From Demequina silvatica (GTDB lineage Bacteria; Actinomycetota; Actinomycetes; Actinomycetales; Demequinaceae): a stretch of DNA of 64,000 nt. The translations under genes were made by a program, and so were the position numbers. Positions 1 to 10,622 of this stretch are shown one piece after another. The first letter of the stretch is position 1, and every line of letters starts with the position of its first letter. Below the pieces are notes generated by a model that saw nothing but the letters and a program-made list of their open reading frames with translations, searched no databases and had not been told where the DNA came from. The stretch lies in assembly GCF_000971215.1 (NCBI RefSeq), contig NZ_BBMA01000006.1:62001-126000 (forward strand), given 5' to 3'.

Positions 1-74
1 TACTGCAGCGCGGCGGTGATGCCGACGCCGATCACCAGTCCCACCAGGGCGGCGATCCATACCTCGGGGCTCAT
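1..74 (-). CDS. senX3: SenX3-like sensor histidine kinase, N-terminal fragment
   Basis: Only the first 24 codons lie in the window. They read MSPEVWIAALVGLVIGVGIT followed by AALQ, a short polar start and one hydrophobic helix, as expected for the first membrane segment of an actinobacterial SenX3/PhoR phosphate-sensing kinase. The gene is divergent from phoU across about 140 bp, and gpmA lies beyond; senX3-regX3 beside gpm or phoU is a common actinobacterial arrangement. No kinase domain is visible, so the assignment rests on context and the helix alone. Confidence 0.5.
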   Translation of the reverse strand, partial: MSPEVWIAALVGLVIGVGITAALQ

Positions 75-214
75 GGCGCCACAGTATCCATCGCCCTGGG
101 AGTTCACCCAATGTTCACGGCGACCCCCGATTGTTCACCTGTCCGCGAGGGTGACGCGCGCATCGTCCCCCCGCCCGATGCCAGACTGGAGCCCTTGAGT
201 CTGTAAGGAGAGTC

Positions 215-874
215 ATGCGCACCCTGTTCAACGCCGAGATGGCGGTCCTGGCCGAGGACCTCGTCGCGATGGCCCGCCACGTCGAGTCCGCGATCACCAA
301 GGCCTCGGAGGCCATCCTCACCGGCAACCTCGAGCTGGCCCAGACCGTCATCGCCGACGACGAGGCCCTCGACGAGCTCGAGCACCAGGTCGACGAGCGC
401 TGCGTCCTGCTCATCGCACAGCAGCAGCCCGTGGGCCTCGACCTCCGCACCATCATCTCCGCGCTGCGGATCTCCGCGTCGCTCGAGCGCATGGGCGACC
501 TCGCCGAGCACATCGCGAAGGACGTCCGCCGCTCGTACCCCGAGTCCGCGATCCCCGACTCGCACCGCGAGATCATCGAGGGCATGTGCAAGGCCGCCAC
601 CGAGGCCGCCGGCGAGATCATCCGCCTGCTCGAGACGCGCGACCTCAACGTCGCCGCCGCGATCGTCGAGGACGACGACACCCTCGACGCCCTCCACGAG
701 CAGGCCTACAAGAGCCTCATCGACGGTACCTACACGGGCTCGGCGCAGAACACGCTCGACATCGCGCTGCTCGCCCGCTACTTCGAGCGCTTCGGCGACC
801 ACGCGGTGGGGATCTCCCGCCGCATCGTCTACCTGGTCACGGGCGACCACTCGGGTTCCGACGCCAAGATCTGA
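215..874 (+). CDS. phoU: Phosphate transport system regulatory protein PhoU
   Basis: This 219-residue cytoplasmic helical protein has the size of PhoU, which links phosphate import through Pst to the SenX3/PhoR kinase. The two internal three-helix repeats are visible through their paired signatures, ERMGDLAEHI at residues 91-100 and ERFGDHAVGI at 191-200, whose acidic residues bind metal clusters in the family. The ATG is preceded by AAGGAG eight bases upstream. It is divergent from the senX3-like start and is followed by a strong hairpin. The sequence gives no hint whether it also affects persistence, as reported for mycobacterial PhoY proteins. Confidence 0.95.
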   Translation: MRTLFNAEMAVLAEDLVAMARHVESAITKASEAILTGNLELAQTVIADDEALDELEHQVDERCVLLIAQQQPVGLDLRTIISALRISASLERMGDLAEHIAKDVRRSYPESAIPDSHREIIEGMCKAATEAAGEIIRLLETRDLNVAAAIVEDDDTLDALHEQAYKSLIDGTYTGSAQNTLDIALLARYFERFGDHAVGISRRIVYLVTGDHSGSDAKI

Positions 875-890
875 CCCGCCAGGCATACGC

Positions 891-922
891 GAAGCCCCCC
901 GACCGGACGGTCGGGGGGCTTC
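891..922 (+). terminator. Hairpin terminator after phoU
   Basis: A perfect 14-bp stem (GAAGCCCCCCGACC with its complement GGTCGGGGGGCTTC) closes a four-base GGAC loop 17 bp after the phoU stop. There is no long T tract, which is common in high-GC actinobacteria. It sits between phoU and the convergent gpmA. Confidence 0.8.
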
Positions 923-930
923 GTGGTTCA

Positions 931-984
931 GGGGGACGATGCGGGGGCCGGGCCTCGTACGAGGGGCGACCCGCGCATCGTCCT
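931..984. repeat. Inverted pair of the 11-mer between phoU and gpmA
   Basis: A forward copy of GGGACGATGCG at 933 faces a reverse copy at 974 (last base changed). The intervening bases also pair (GGGCCTCG with CGAGG-type sequence around 950-964), so the unit can fold into a hairpin of about 50 nt just before the gpmA stop on the other strand. It could serve as the gpmA terminator. Confidence 0.6.
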
Positions 985-989
985 CCCTG

Positions 990-1736
990 CTACTTCTTCT
1001 TGCCCTGGTTGGCGACGGCCTGGATGGCGGCCGCGGCGGCCTCCGGGTCCAGGTAGGTGCCGCCGGGGTTGGTGGGCTTCAGGGTCTCCTCGTCGAGGTG
1101 GTAGACCAGCGGGATGCCCGTGGGGATGTTGACGCCCACGATCGCGTCATCCGCGATGCCGTCGAGGTGCTTGACGATCGCGCGGAGCGAGTTGCCGTGC
1201 GCGGCGACCATGACGGTCTTGCCGGCCTTGAGGTCGGGGACCACGGCCTCCTCCCAGTAGGGGAGGGCGCGCTCGAGGACGTCCTTGAGGCACTCGGTCT
1301 TCGGGATGGCCTCGCCGGCGTAGCGCGGGTCGCCCTCCTGGGTCCAGGGGTTGTCGGCGCTGATCTCCGGCGGCGGAACGTCGTACGAACGGCGCCAGAT
1401 CATGAACTTCTCCTCGCCGAACTGCTCGAGGGTCTCGGCCTTGTTCTTGCCCTGGAGGTCGCCGTAGTGGCGCTCGTTGAGGCGCCAGTTGCGCTTCACG
1501 GGGATCCAGTGGCGGTCCGCGGCGTCGAGCGCGAGGTTCGCGGTCATGATCGCGCGGCGCAGGAGCGACGTGTGGAGCACGTCGGGGAGGATGCCCTCCT
1601 CCTTGAGCAGCTCGCCGCCGCGGGTGGCCTCGCCCGTGCCCTTCTCGTTGAGCGGGACGTCGACCCAGCCGGTGAACAGGTTCTTCTCGTTCCACTCGCT
1701 CTCGCCGTGGCGGAGCAGGATCAGTGTGTAGGTCAT
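990..1736 (-). CDS. gpmA: 2,3-bisphosphoglycerate-dependent phosphoglycerate mutase
   Basis: The enzyme interconverts 3- and 2-phosphoglycerate in glycolysis and gluconeogenesis in the cytoplasm. At 248 residues it matches the dPGM family. The phosphohistidine motif LRHGESEWN is at residues 8-16 (His10), Glu88 lies in [10 protein letters not shown], and the second catalytic His180 lies in [10 protein letters not shown]. The C-terminal GKKK tail resembles that of other actinobacterial GpmA proteins. It converges with phoU. Its upstream side abuts an IS110-type element, so its promoter must lie within roughly 1740-1900, where no clear hexamers were recognised. Confidence 0.97.
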   Translation of the reverse strand: MTYTLILLRHGESEWNEKNLFTGWVDVPLNEKGTGEATRGGELLKEEGILPDVLHTSLLRRAIMTANLALDAADRHWIPVKRNWRLNERHYGDLQGKNKAETLEQFGEEKFMIWRRSYDVPPPEISADNPWTQEGDPRYAGEAIPKTECLKDVLERALPYWEEAVVPDLKAGKTVMVAAHGNSLRAIVKHLDGIADDAIVGVNIPTGIPLVYHLDEETLKPTNPGGTYLDPEAAAAAIQAVANQGKKK

Positions 1737-1899
1737 GCGGTCAGCCTAGTCGGGGCGGGCGGGCGCGTGCTGGACTGAGGTCCCGCCGCCCCCTCTCGAG
1801 TTCGCTCCTGCAAGTCTCGGGCGTGGCTGGCCCGGGGCTGGCTGGCGGGGCGGATGCTGGTGCTTGCGCCTGATCGTGACTCAGTTCGCTCCTGACCCG

Positions 1900-2095
1900 C
1901 GCATGCGGTGTCTGTCGTGCGGCATGTCCGGTCGGGTGTGGGGACCGGCGCCGTCCCGCCCACCGCGATGGCTTGATAGAAGCATGCCCAACCCGCAAAG
2001 CGTTGTGGCTGGTTGCAGGAGTGCCTCGCAGTGACTCCACCGGGTCGACGCCGGTCCTAGATGGCGACGTCACACCCGAAAGGAGCTCCACCACC
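1900..2095 (+). ncRNA. Candidate IS110 bridge (seek) RNA region
   Basis: About 200 non-coding bases precede the transposase start. Visible hairpins include CCGGTC (1928-1933) with GACCGG (1943-1948) and GGAGT (2018-2022) with ACTCC (2034-2038). In the IS110 group the 5' non-coding end is known to encode a structured RNA that pairs with donor and target DNA. Its presence here is inferred from the family; guide loops could not be assigned from a single copy. Confidence 0.3.
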
Positions 2096-3154
2096 ATGGC
2101 TATCGTCGCAAACACCTACGCCCATGTCATCGGTATCGACACGCATGCCCGGACTCACACCCTCACCGTCGTTGCGGCAGCAACAGGCGCGGTCGAAGCA
2201 TCAGCGTCGTTCCCCGCGACCGGCGCCGGGATGTCCCGCGCCGTGACCTGGATCATCCGACGGATCCAGTCGCTGACGTTCACCCTTGTGGTGATCGAAG
2301 GGATCGGCGCGTACGGCGCCCAGCTCGCTCGCGCATGCCGGGACGCCGAGTTGCGCGTCGTCGAGCCCTTGCCGACTCCGAAGGGGCTACGAGCGGGCCG
2401 GGGCAAGTCTGACCCGATCGACGCGGAGCTGATCGCCCGGTCCGTGCTGGCTGCCGACGTCCAACGGCTACGTGAACCCCGCACGGACGAGGGTGTTCGT
2501 GCGGCGGCACGCATCCTCGTCGGCGCCCGTGAGCAACTCAACGCCTATCGCATCGCGACGATCAACGCTCTGACCGCGCTGGTGCGGACCGTCGACCTAG
2601 GCATCGATGCCCGCCGGCCCCTCACGTCCGTCCAGATCGCCACGATCGATGCCTGGCGTGATCGCAACGAGGACGTCGCTGTCGCGACCGCACGTCGGGA
2701 AGCACGCCGCATGGCACGTGTGATCCGCGCCACCGAAGACGACCTCGTTGCCAACGAGCGCGACCTCGCGGCGCTGGTCGCGGTGTCGGACGCAGCGCCG
2801 CTGCTGGACATGCCCGGCGTCGGCGCGATCACTGCAGCCACGATCCTCACGTCCTGGTCCCACGCCGGACGCATCCACTCCGAAGCGGCATTCGCCGCCA
2901 TCGCGGGAGTCAGCCCGATCCCCGCGTCATCGGGCAACACCAGCAAGCATCGGCTCAACCGAGGTGGTGATCGACGACTCAACAGCGCCTTGCACGCGAT
3001 CACGCTGACACGGATGTCGCACCACCAGCCCACCAAGGACTACGTCGCACGCCGCCGCGCAGAAGGCCTCTCCACCAAAGCCATCCGCCGCTGCCTCAAG
3101 CGATACCTCGCCCGCCAGATCTACCGCACCCTCACCCAAGCAGCCGCCGCTTGA
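2096..3154 (+). CDS. IS110-family transposase (DEDD recombinase)
   Basis: A 352-residue protein. The N-terminal RuvC-like DEDD domain begins VIGIDTHARTHTLTV (Asp15), continues through VIEGIGAYGAQLARA and then GKSDPIDAELIARSVL. The C-terminal Tnp20-type domain has LLDMPGVGAITAATIL and GVSPIPASSGNTSKHR, which carries the conserved serine region. The ATG at 2096 is chosen over the in-frame ATG at 1973 because AAAGGAG sits just upstream and the RuvC fold starts directly after it. The gene appears intact. It acts on its own element, probably with the RNA encoded in the upstream non-coding end. Confidence 0.93.
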   Translation: MAIVANTYAHVIGIDTHARTHTLTVVAAATGAVEASASFPATGAGMSRAVTWIIRRIQSLTFTLVVIEGIGAYGAQLARACRDAELRVVEPLPTPKGLRAGRGKSDPIDAELIARSVLAADVQRLREPRTDEGVRAAARILVGAREQLNAYRIATINALTALVRTVDLGIDARRPLTSVQIATIDAWRDRNEDVAVATARREARRMARVIRATEDDLVANERDLAALVAVSDAAPLLDMPGVGAITAATILTSWSHAGRIHSEAAFAAIAGVSPIPASSGNTSKHRLNRGGDRRLNSALHAITLTRMSHHQPTKDYVARRRAEGLSTKAIRRCLKRYLARQIYRTLTQAAAA

Positions 3155-3167
3155 CAAACATAGAAGC

Positions 3168-3257
3168 GTCGCACGGTTTCGCCCGCGACACCCCGGCGAT
3201 CACGGGCCGAATCGGGCGACACGCCTCGTCACACCCGGTGAAACCGTGCTGAGCGAA
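3168..3257. repeat. Palindromic intergenic element, diverged family-1 copy
   Basis: The arms GCACGGTTTC (3171-3180) and GAAACCGTGC (3240-3249) are exact complements, and TGAGCGAA follows the right arm. Read on the minus strand this gives TTCGCT-AGCACGGTTTC, matching the left end of the family-1 copy at 33401. The interior is not conserved and lacks the 11-mer. It lies immediately after the IS110 transposase. Confidence 0.5.
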
Positions 3258-3284
3258 GTGGTGGGCAGGAGAGGGGGCCGCGGG

Positions 3285-4361
3285 TCAGACCTGGATCACG
3301 CAGGCCGGGCTCTCGATCTCGCCCTCCGCGTAGGGCAGCGACACCACGTCGCCGATCCCCTGCTCCGCCGGCAGCCCCAGCACGTCCGCGAGCGCGAAGG
3401 AGCGGGCGCGATGCCCGCGCTCCTCCCCCACCACCAGCCGGTCGCCCAGCACCGCGAAGTACCGGGGCCAGTGCCCGGCGTCGAACGCGCCCCGGTAGGT
3501 GAGCTCACCCTCGGGCGCGACGTCGAACACGCTGATGACGTCCGCGCCGCGCACGCTCACCAACAGCACGTCGCCGGCTCCGCGCGAGACGCCCGGCACC
3601 AGCAGCACGTGCGCGTCCTGGAGCTCGGCGCTGCGGGGTGCCGCCAGCGTGGACGGCACCTCCGCCACCATCTCGGCCGTCGCGGACTCCGGATCCCAGC
3701 GCAAGGTCCGCAGCTGGTGGTCCAGCTCGCACGTCACATAGAGAAGGTGTCCGCGCACCGCGACGTGGCGCGGTCCGGCGCCCGGCGGCAGGGTCGCGGC
3801 GATCCCGTCGGGGTCGAGCAGGCCGTCGGCGAGCACCTGGTAGCGGCGCAGCTCGTCGGTCCCGAGGTCCGCCACGAGCACGTGCCGCCCGCCGGGCGCG
3901 AACAGTGCCGAGTGCGCATGCGGGCCCTCCTGCCGCTCCTCCACCGGGCCCGAGCCGGCGTGACCGAGGAGCTGGGCCGGCGCATCGTCCCTGGGTAGCC
4001 CGTCCATCCCCAGCGGGATGACCGCGAGGTCGCCGCTCGAGTAGTGGCTGACGTAGAGCGTGAGCGCGTCGGGCGCGAGGAGCAGGTGGCAGGCGTCGGC
4101 GCCGCCGGTCGCCAGGGTCGCGACGATGCGCGGCGCGGCCGGGCGGCGCACGTCGAGCACCACCACCTGGCTGGCGGCGAGCTCGCACGCGACGTACACC
4201 AGCGGCAGCGTCGGGTGCGCGATCAGGAAGGACGGCGCGGGCAGCTCGAGGACGCGCTCGGCGTGCGGCGACTCAGGCGCCGCCGACCGGAAGATCCCCT
4301 CGCCCAGCCCCGCCGGCGTGCCGAGCCCGGCCGCCGGGTAGGTGCCCCAGAGGAGCGTCAC
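3285..4361 (-). CDS. Lactonase-family beta-propeller protein
   Basis: A 358-residue protein of the lactonase family (PF10282), the seven-bladed propeller fold that includes 6-phosphogluconolactonase Pgl. It starts TLLWGTYPAAGLGTP-like, then has repeated blades such as LIAHPTLPLVYVACEL, ACHLLLAPDALTLYVSHY and GPRHVAVRGHLLYVTCEL, the last carrying the usual PRH motif. The GTG start at 4361 overlaps the lsr2 stop by four bases (GTGA), implying translational coupling; longer upstream readings run antisense-like through lsr2. The substrate is unknown; pentose-phosphate lactonase is one option but many members have other roles. One copy of the 11-mer encodes RDDAPA in a loop. Confidence 0.8.
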   Translation of the reverse strand: MTLLWGTYPAAGLGTPAGLGEGIFRSAAPESPHAERVLELPAPSFLIAHPTLPLVYVACELAASQVVVLDVRRPAAPRIVATLATGGADACHLLLAPDALTLYVSHYSSGDLAVIPLGMDGLPRDDAPAQLLGHAGSGPVEERQEGPHAHSALFAPGGRHVLVADLGTDELRRYQVLADGLLDPDGIAATLPPGAGPRHVAVRGHLLYVTCELDHQLRTLRWDPESATAEMVAEVPSTLAAPRSAELQDAHVLLVPGVSRGAGDVLLVSVRGADVISVFDVAPEGELTYRGAFDAGHWPRYFAVLGDRLVVGEERGHRARSFALADVLGLPAEQGIGDVVSLPYAEGEIESPACVIQV

Positions 4362-4681
4362 TGTGCGGCGTCGTAGGCCTCGCGGACCTTGGCCGGGATG
4401 CGGCCGCGCTCGGGGACGTCGACGCCGTTCTCCTTGGCCCACGTGCGGATGGCCGCGGCGTCGCCGCCGGACGATGCGCGGCGCACCTTCGCGGTCACCT
4501 TGCGGGTGGTGGTGCGACGGCCGGCGGAGATCCACGGCGCGAGCGCGTCGCGGAGGGCGGATGCGTTGGCCTCGTTGAGGTCGACCTCGTAGGACGAGCC
4601 GTCGAGAGCGAACGAGACGGTCTCCGTCGCGACGGAGCCGTCGACGTCATCGACCAGAACGACCTGAACCTTCTGCGCCAC
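4358..4681 (-). CDS. lsr2: Lsr2 nucleoid-associated protein
   Basis: Lsr2 is the actinobacterial H-NS analogue: a dimer that coats AT-rich, often foreign DNA and silences it. The 107-residue product begins AQKVQVVLVDDVDG after the start, the canonical N-terminal dimerisation strand, and ends with the minor-groove-binding domain WAKENGVDVPERGRIP containing the Arg-Gly-Arg hook. The GTG at 4681 is preferred over an in-frame GTG five codons upstream because AAAGGA lies just before it and the family start aligns. Upstream 4682-4843 is noticeably AT-richer than its surroundings and must hold the promoter; Lsr2 autoregulation is known in relatives. Confidence 0.95.
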   Translation of the reverse strand: MAQKVQVVLVDDVDGSVATETVSFALDGSSYEVDLNEANASALRDALAPWISAGRRTTTRKVTAKVRRASSGGDAAAIRTWAKENGVDVPERGRIPAKVREAYDAAQ

Positions 4682-4843
4682 TGCATTTCCTTTCACGGGA
4701 GGTGAGGCGATATTCGCATTTCATTGTGATGCGCGTCAATTCGCCTCGCGGCGCCGTGGAAAAAGCGGGGGACGATTATCGGCGAAAGCAATGGGCGCGC
4801 CTCTTCGCGCGATTTCTCGCGCGCCCCGGCGGAGAATCGAGAA

Positions 4844-5161
4844 ATGCAGGTGCAGGTCGTGTCGATCGCAGGGTGTCCGCACGCGAGCGCGGCGCTCGTG
4901 CGGACTCGAGAGGCGCTCGATGGGCTCGGGCTCGGTGACGTCGCCGTCGAACCGGTGGTCGTGACCACACGGGTTGACACCGCCCGGATCGGCTTCGCGG
5001 GATCGCCGACGATCCTTGTCGACGGCAGCGACCTGCTCCCTACCGGTGCGAATACCAGCGCATTCGCATGCCGGGTCTACCGCTCCGGCGACGGCCTCGA
5101 CGGCTCACCCACGGTCGTGGCCATCACCACGGCTCTGCTCACCCGGCTGCGCCGCGCCTGA
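4844..5161 (+). CDS. Small thioredoxin-fold protein (DF-family/alkylmercury-lyase-like)
   Basis: A 105-residue protein starting MQVQVVSIAGCPHASAALV, a thioredoxin-like beta-alpha start with one cysteine (Cys11) in GCPH rather than CxxC. It contains FAGSPTILVDGSDLLP and SAFACRVYRSGDGLDGSPTV, motifs I associate with small (seleno)protein and alkylmercury-lyase-like families of thioredoxin fold. No in-frame TGA that would suggest selenocysteine is seen; Cys occupies the site. GGAG lies about nine bases before the ATG. The substrate is unknown; a redox or metal-related role is inference. It is divergent from lsr2. Confidence 0.65.
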   Translation: MQVQVVSIAGCPHASAALVRTREALDGLGLGDVAVEPVVVTTRVDTARIGFAGSPTILVDGSDLLPTGANTSAFACRVYRSGDGLDGSPTVVAITTALLTRLRRA

Positions 5162-5185
5162 GCGAGCCGCGCCGCCACCGCGACC

Positions 5186-5395
5186 CTAGGCCTGGCGAGG
5201 CTCGTCGGCGGTCTCAGCCGCCGCATCGTCCCCTGCCGGCGACGCCTGAGCGGCAGCCGCTTTGGCATCTTCTTCAGCGAGAGCGGCACGCTCATTTCTG
5301 TCCGCGCGGATCACGGAACGCATCGCGAACCAGAAGATCGCGCCCACGCCGATCGACGGGATGATGCCGATCGCGACCGCCTGCCAGGTCTCCAT
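5186..5395 (-). CDS. Small single-helix membrane protein after lysS
   Basis: A 69-residue protein: METWQAVAIGIIPSIGVGAI begins one transmembrane helix, followed by a basic patch (RSVIRADRNERAAL) and an acidic, alanine-rich tail. It starts 11 bp after the lysS stop and is probably cotranscribed with it. Small proteins of this type commonly follow lysS in Micrococcales. No function is known. The tail holds an exact reverse copy of the 11-mer, read as GDDA. Confidence 0.65.
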   Translation of the reverse strand: METWQAVAIGIIPSIGVGAIFWFAMRSVIRADRNERAALAEEDAKAAAAQASPAGDDAAAETADEPRQA

Positions 5396-5405
5396 GCCCG
5401 CGCCC

Positions 5406-8452
<3,047 letters not shown>

Positions 8453-8535
8453 ACCGGCACCTCGGCGAGCCTTGCGAGGGGCCCGCCATCCGCGCATCGT
8501 GCCCGATCCGTCGCGATCGGGACCAAGGTCGGAAT

Positions 8536-8551
8536 ATACCCCCGGGGGTAT
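8536..8551 (+). promoter_or_regulatory. CsoR/CstR-type operator before the CoADR-rhodanese gene
   Basis: ATACCCCCGGGGGTAT is a perfect 16-bp palindrome 41 bp upstream of the reductase start. It is the same site as at 8128 without the extra centre base, so one repressor should control both promoters. Confidence 0.88.
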
Positions 8552-8592
8552 CGGTTAGCCTGGTTCCCGAAACCTCGACGGAAGGACCTCAC

Positions 8593-10275
8593 ATGCGCAT
8601 CCTGGTGATCGGTGGAGTGGCAGGCGGCATGAGCGCCGCGGCCCGCGCGCGCCGCCTCGACGAGCACGCGGAGATCATCGTGCTCGAGAAGGGCAAGTAC
8701 GTCTCGTTCGCGAACTGCGGCCTGCCCTATCACGTGAGCGGCGAGATCGAGCAGGACTCGTACCTGCTGCTGCACACGCCGGAGACCCTCCGCGCGTCGC
8801 TCGACCTCGACGTCCGCACCGAGCACGAGGTCATCGGCATCGACCGCGTCGCGCAGACCGTCCTGGTCGCGACGCCCGCCGGCACCGAGACGCTCGCCTA
8901 CGACGCGCTGGTGCTCTCCCCCGGCGCGGACGCGATCGTCCCGCCGATCCCCGGCATGGACCTCCCCGCCGTCACCCACCTCCGCACCGTAGACGAGGCA
9001 CGCTCGCTCGCCTCCCGCGCCGCCACCGCCAGGCGCGCCGTGGTGATGGGCGCCGGGTTCATCGGCATCGAGACCGCCGAGGCGTTCCGCCACCGCGGCC
9101 TCGACGTCACCCTGGTCGAGCTCGCGCCGCAGGTGCTGCCGCCGCTCGCGCCCGAGATGAGCGCGCTCGTGGAGGCCGAGCTCACCGCCCACGGCGTCGA
9201 CGTCCGCACCGGCGTCGCGGCCACCGGCGTGCGCGCCGGCTCCGCCGGGGACGATGCGGCGGTCACCGTGTCTCTCGGCGACGGCACCGAGGTGGTGGCG
9301 GACATCGTGGTGGTGTCGGTGGGCGTGCGGCCCAACTCGTCGCTCGCGGCCGAGGCGGGCCTCGACGTCACCGACCGCGGTGCGATCGTGGTCGACGAGC
9401 TCCAGCGCACCTCCGACCCGCACATCTGGGCTGCGGGCGACGCGACCGCGGTGCGCCACGGCGTCACCGGCCAGGTGGGTCCGGTTCCGCTCGCGGGCCC
9501 CGCGAACCGGCAGGGCCGCCGCGCCGCCGACTCGATCATGGGACGCGTCGACAAGGCGCAGCCGGTGCTCGGCACGGCGATCGTGCGGGCGTTCGGGCTG
9601 ACGGCCGCGATGACGGGCGCCTCGCCCCGCATGCTGGACGCGGCGGGCATCGAGTACTTCGTGGTCCACACCCACCCCGGCAACCACGCCGGTTACTTCC
9701 CCGGCTCGGAGGTGCTCCACCTCATGGGCGTGTTCTCCCCCACGGGCGAGCTGCTGGGCGCCCAGGCGGTGGGCCCGGACGGCGCCGACAAGCGCATCGA
9801 CGTGCTCGCCACGGCGCTGCGGGCGGGCTTCTCTGCCGACGACATCGCGGAGCTCGAGCTCGCATACGCACCTCCCTTCGGATCCGCGAAGGACCCCATC
9901 AACATGCTGGGCTTCGCGGCGCAGAACGTCATCAACGGCACCACCACCTTGTGGACGGCGGACGACCTCCCGTGGGTCGTGGACAACGCTCTGCTGCTCG
10001 ACGTGCGCAGCGAGCGCGAGTACGCGAGCGGCCACCTGCCGCAGGCGGTCAACCTGCCGCATACGCACCTGCGCGAGTACATCGAGGGCGTGAGGCAGCT
10101 GGCGGACGGCCGTCCCGTGCGCGTGATCTGCGCCTCGGGCGTGCGCTCGTATTACGCCCACCGGGTGCTGAGCCAGCACGGCTTCGACTCGGCGACGTTC
10201 GACGGCGGCATGTTCACGCTGGTCGAGGCGGCCCCGGGCGTCGAGCTCGCGACGGGCGCGTTCCAGCCGGCCTGA
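8593..10275 (+). CDS. CoA-disulfide/persulfide reductase with C-terminal rhodanese domain
   Basis: A 560-residue flavoprotein with two parts. Residues 1-450 form a pyridine-nucleotide-disulfide oxidoreductase: FAD motif VIGGVAGGMSAAARAR, redox-active Cys42 in SFANCGLPY, NAD(P)H motif VVMGAGFIGIETAEAF and FAD motif IWAAGDATAV. The C-terminal 100 residues are a rhodanese (LLLDVRSEREYASGHLP) with active-site Cys513 in ICASGVRS. Proteins of this architecture reduce CoA persulfide or polysulfide, with the rhodanese domain carrying sulfane sulfur. Position behind a CstR-type operator supports a sulfide/persulfide detoxification role. An 11-mer copy encodes GDDAA in a loop after the second nucleotide motif. 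Confidence 0.92.
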   Translation: MRILVIGGVAGGMSAAARARRLDEHAEIIVLEKGKYVSFANCGLPYHVSGEIEQDSYLLLHTPETLRASLDLDVRTEHEVIGIDRVAQTVLVATPAGTETLAYDALVLSPGADAIVPPIPGMDLPAVTHLRTVDEARSLASRAATARRAVVMGAGFIGIETAEAFRHRGLDVTLVELAPQVLPPLAPEMSALVEAELTAHGVDVRTGVAATGVRAGSAGDDAAVTVSLGDGTEVVADIVVVSVGVRPNSSLAAEAGLDVTDRGAIVVDELQRTSDPHIWAAGDATAVRHGVTGQVGPVPLAGPANRQGRRAADSIMGRVDKAQPVLGTAIVRAFGLTAAMTGASPRMLDAAGIEYFVVHTHPGNHAGYFPGSEVLHLMGVFSPTGELLGAQAVGPDGADKRIDVLATALRAGFSADDIAELELAYAPPFGSAKDPINMLGFAAQNVINGTTTLWTADDLPWVVDNALLLDVRSEREYASGHLPQAVNLPHTHLREYIEGVRQLADGRPVRVICASGVRSYYAHRVLSQHGFDSATFDGGMFTLVEAAPGVELATGAFQPA

Positions 10276-10332
10276 GCCGGGCGAATCGGCGCTGGACGTC
10301 GACCCCCGGGGGCCCGGCGCCCAGCGGCTGCG

Positions 10333-10436
10333 GTGAGTGCACGCTCCTCCCGCTATTTATGCACGAAGCGGCATGGCATAGACCGCATGGCCGCGTGCGG
10401 CAAAGTGCATAAATACCGAGAGCGTCGCGCACTCAC
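10333..10436. repeat. Long inverted repeat with AT-rich arms
   Basis: The 347-bp gap 10276-10622 has no gene but holds this structure. Its 32-bp arms, 10333-10364 and 10405-10436, match at 26 of 32 positions and enclose a 40-nt loop. Each arm carries the AT-rich string GTGCATAAATA in an otherwise GC-rich gap. A third half-copy, GTGCATAAAAACCGCGAGCG, lies at 10549-10568 in the orientation of the second arm. The repeat is not recognised. It could be a transcription terminator after the CoADR gene, an operator array or a mobile-element remnant. Confidence 0.6.
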
Positions 10437-10622
10437 CTGCTCAGCCGAGCGAGCGGCGCTTCCGCGGGCGCCCCGGAAGCCCCATGTCAGCGAAGTGGCG
10501 CCCGGTGCACGCTTCCGGGCACCGCCGGGCACCCCGAGCGCCACCAAAGTGCATAAAAACCGCGAGCGTGGCGACACGAGCCACGGCCTCCGCTCTCGAC
10601 GCGGGCGCGCCGGGGGTGGAGC

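Larger units (their letters stand above)
1900..3170 (+). mobile_element. IS110-family insertion sequence (ends approximate)
   Basis: The element holds one DEDD transposase gene and a long non-coding 5' region. IS110 elements lack clear terminal inverted repeats, so the ends are estimates. The right end probably lies within about 15 bp of the transposase stop, in or near ACATAGAAGCGTCGC. The left end lies in the gpmA upstream region, where the related string CTTGATAGAAGC occurs at 1969-1980, though that string is inside the presumed leader. A palindromic repeat related to the family-1 elements begins right at the 3' side, consistent with IS110 targeting of repeat sequences. Confidence 0.5.

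Noticed and set aside
4844-5161. Selenoprotein in the thioredoxin-like gene
   Set aside because: The active-site position is an ordinary Cys codon and no in-frame TGA interrupts the gene.
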